From Thamnaconus septentrionalis (lineage: Eukaryota; Chordata; Actinopteri; Tetraodontiformes; Monacanthidae): a DNA stretch of 64,000 nt. Location: assembly GCA_009823395.1 (NCBI GenBank), contig CM020502.1, positions 24,077,444 through 24,141,443 on the forward strand, in the 5' to 3' direction. A program made the position numbers and the translations under genes. Of this stretch, positions 62,002-64,000 are shown one piece after another (position 1 is the first letter of the stretch; each line of letters begins with the position of its first letter). Below the pieces are notes generated by a model. The model did no database searches. It had not been told where the DNA came from and worked only from the letters and a program-made list of their open reading frames with translations.

Positions 62002-62011
62002 AATAAATAAA
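62002..62011 (+). promoter_or_regulatory. Main polyadenylation signal candidate (tandem AATAAA)
   Basis: Overlapping AATAAATAAA, with a GT-rich downstream element (gtgtgcggacttgtgggtgt) starting about 20 bases later: the textbook layout. Another AATAAA lies at 61933. This is taken as the distal end of wnk1. Confidence 0.7.
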
Positions 62012-62025
62012 AGTTGTTTAAATGA

Positions 62026-62438
62026 ATACGAGTGTGCGGACTTGTGGGTGTGGCGTTGAAATGTACCCTTGTCTCTGGTTGCTGTGTAATTTGTGGAATA
62101 CTTGATTCTGATTAAAAAACACAAATCTAGATCTAGACAAATAAAAGTGAAAAGGTAAGGAATAGCGTTAAAAATAAAATACTGAAGTAGTGGTTAATGG
62201 GAAATAAATGTTGATGTAAAATAGAAAAAAATGGAAAATTGGTCTTAGTTATGTCCGAATCAATGGGGCGTCTTCCTTCCCCGCAGTACCACCGCTTCGT
62301 CACATGGTGGCGACAGGTGCGCAGGTCGAAGCGTGTGGCCTCGCAGGAAGGAAGAGAGGAAGGAAAAAGAGACTTAGCCGCGCACTCAACAATGTTTCCA
62401 TCATGCGCGTTTCCTGCTCGGATATGAACACTGCACGA

Positions 62439-62503
<65 letters not shown>

Positions 62504-63532
62504 GGCGGTTGGTGCTTTTAATAACATTCAACAGACCTTTCAGATTAAAATTAGTTATGAATTCAAATGCCCTGAATTTTATTTCACTTTCATTAATCAA
62601 GAGGCTTATATTTTGTAAAATATTTCATATTTTCATAAACTTTGAAAAAAGCAAAAGTTGAAACACAATTTAAAAAAAAAAAAAAAAAAAGGATTTCTCT
62701 TTCTTCTTCATGTGGACGTCAACCAATCGCGAGATTGGAAGGTGAAGATTATGTTCAATGTAAATAATAATTATTATTATTGTTACAAATAATAATTTAT
62801 TTTTAATTTTTAATGAATAAACATGCTTCTCCGCTTAGATCCGTTGGAGAGGCGAGGAGGGAGGTGCAGCCATCATCACAACAGAGGTGCAAGTTCACAT
62901 AAACGCACAGCAGTCGCACATGCACTTCTGTGTTTTACCACAATGGATACAATGCACCACCAGCCAGCCCAGGCTGCTGCAGGGCGCCACTGACAAGACA
63001 CTCTACTGCTGAGTGACACATCTGTGATTCACATACTTACTTTGACTATTACCTATAATTAGTTGCAAGTAAAACCAGTCTGATCACACAACAGACGCTA
63101 CTTCCCCAGCGTTATTGAACGTTCCTCACAAAAGAAGGTTATGTAACTCACAGCAGCTCGGGTCCTCGGGTGAAGAGCTACAAAGTGTCTGCGCTTTGTT
63201 GTGCTCTAGATTTTGCATTCATGTGTTCTGTTTAGAAGCCGGTTTTTGCTAGTTTTTTTTAATTAAAAAATAGGATTTTAAAATTTGCGAAGTCGATTGC
63301 CATCTTGACATCGTCTCTGCAACCAGGTCGGACTTTAGAAAGCCCTGCTTTTGCTGATACGATACAGGAAGTGGTTGAAAGTTTTTTTCCAACCAAAGTG
63401 AGACGATCGCAGCGGCGCACAAGGGTTTTGTCTTTTTTTGTTCTAATAGCCGCACTGACGCCAACTCCTCCGGACGCCTGGTTACGCAACTTTTTTCAGC
63501 CTCCTGAAAGTTTCCATGTGGGCCTAAACAGG

Positions 63533-63566
<34 letters not shown>

Positions 63567-64000
63567 TCTTGATGTGTTTACTAAACAGGAGAATAAATCC
63601 ACATGTCTCTCAAAGGTAACAATCTTCAATCCTGCCAAAGGGACTTGAAAAAGTCAAAGGTCATCTGAAGTATTGTGAAGGATTTCACAACACGGTTAAA
63701 ACTGCACAAACTTTTTTTCCCTCCCCCAGATTCACAGATACAACCTTGAGCGGAGCATTTTGAACGCGGCTGCAGGTGGAGGTCGCAGAGTTCAGACCAG
63801 AGTGTTAATGAAGCGGAACCTGGGGCCGACTGACAGCGGTGGAGGTAAAAACGCAGGGGAGATGTTTCACCCACGGTTTTCCAGTATGAACATTGTGAAC
63901 ATGATTTGTAATCTTGCCATGTTTTGGTGTCATCAAGGGTTGTGTAGCTGTGTAAGCAGAGGCTGCAGGCTGCAGGTTGGCCGATGTGGGCCGGCGCGGC
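62026..64000. other. Intergenic, no supported gene
   Basis: It holds a (GA) run (62440-62500), a poly-A (62671-62690), an AT-rich stretch and a (GT) run (63534-63566). A 115-base open segment with splice-like edges (63731-63845) is too weak to annotate and is listed among the findings. Confidence 0.6.
62440..62500. repeat. (GA)n microsatellite
   Basis: A perfect AG dinucleotide repeat of about 30 units, 3' of the gene. Confidence 0.96.

Noticed and set aside
62239..62427. 62-codon frame with YHRFVTWWRQVRRSKR
   Set aside because: It lies beyond the polyadenylation signals, next to a GA repeat, with no homology or splice support.

Overview
This window looks like teleost fish genomic DNA. It has many small exons with consensus splice sites, dense CA/GT, CT/GA and TA microsatellites, fish-type DNA transposons with inverted ends, and a LINE tail typical of fish introns. 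I recognise one gene with confidence, on the + strand: a WNK1 (with-no-lysine kinase 1) orthologue. I cannot tell wnk1a from wnk1b. The kinase-domain variants, the order of the non-kinase motifs and the C-terminus ending in NLRTT all match WNK1 rather than WNK2, WNK3 or WNK4, judged from memory of the human protein.

Layout. Bases 1-24482 hold no exon I can support and are read as (part of) the first wnk1 intron. Exon 1, with the N-terminus, the glycine-rich loop and the catalytic lysine of strand beta2, must lie upstream of the window. Exons 2-6 (24483-32884) encode the rest of the kinase domain. Exons 7-8 encode the first PF2/CCT-like (autoinhibitory) domain and a coiled stretch with a polyQ run. 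Exons 9-16 are proline/serine/glutamine-rich linkers and include a 1.5-kb exon (38224-39720) in the position and style of the mammalian neuronal HSN2 exon. Exons 17-21 hold a second PF2/CCT-like domain and a conserved VHSAGRRFIVSPVPE block. Exons 22-29 are a low-complexity linker with RFxV motifs. Exons 29-31 encode the C-terminal coiled coil and a basic patch. Exons 32-35 encode the conserved tail, with two frame-preserving cassette exons (53761-53832 and 55190-55231) between exons 32 and 33. The stop codon is at 57287-57289. It is followed by a 3'UTR of about 4.7 kb ending near 62025 at tandem AATAAA signals. Bases 62030-64000 hold no supported gene.

Reading frame check. The chosen exons join in phase at every junction. 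Together they give 7371 nt (2456 codons plus stop) without exon 1 and without the two late cassettes. Exon numbers are my own, counted from the first kinase exon seen, called exon 2 because the human exon 1/2 boundary falls at the same residue.

Mobile DNA inside the gene includes a Tc1/mariner-type element with TA duplication (4246-4949), a LINE 3' fragment (33444-33900), a PIF/Harbinger-like element (36454-37207), a 462-bp element with long inverted ends (48257-48718) and a short interspersed repeat (56521-56810). The most interesting points are the alternative-exon architecture (HSN2-like exon, its upstream partner and the two late cassettes), two GC-AG introns, a splice donor built into a long GT microsatellite, and an exon arrangement that rebuilds an RFxV docking motif whether or not exon 28 is included.
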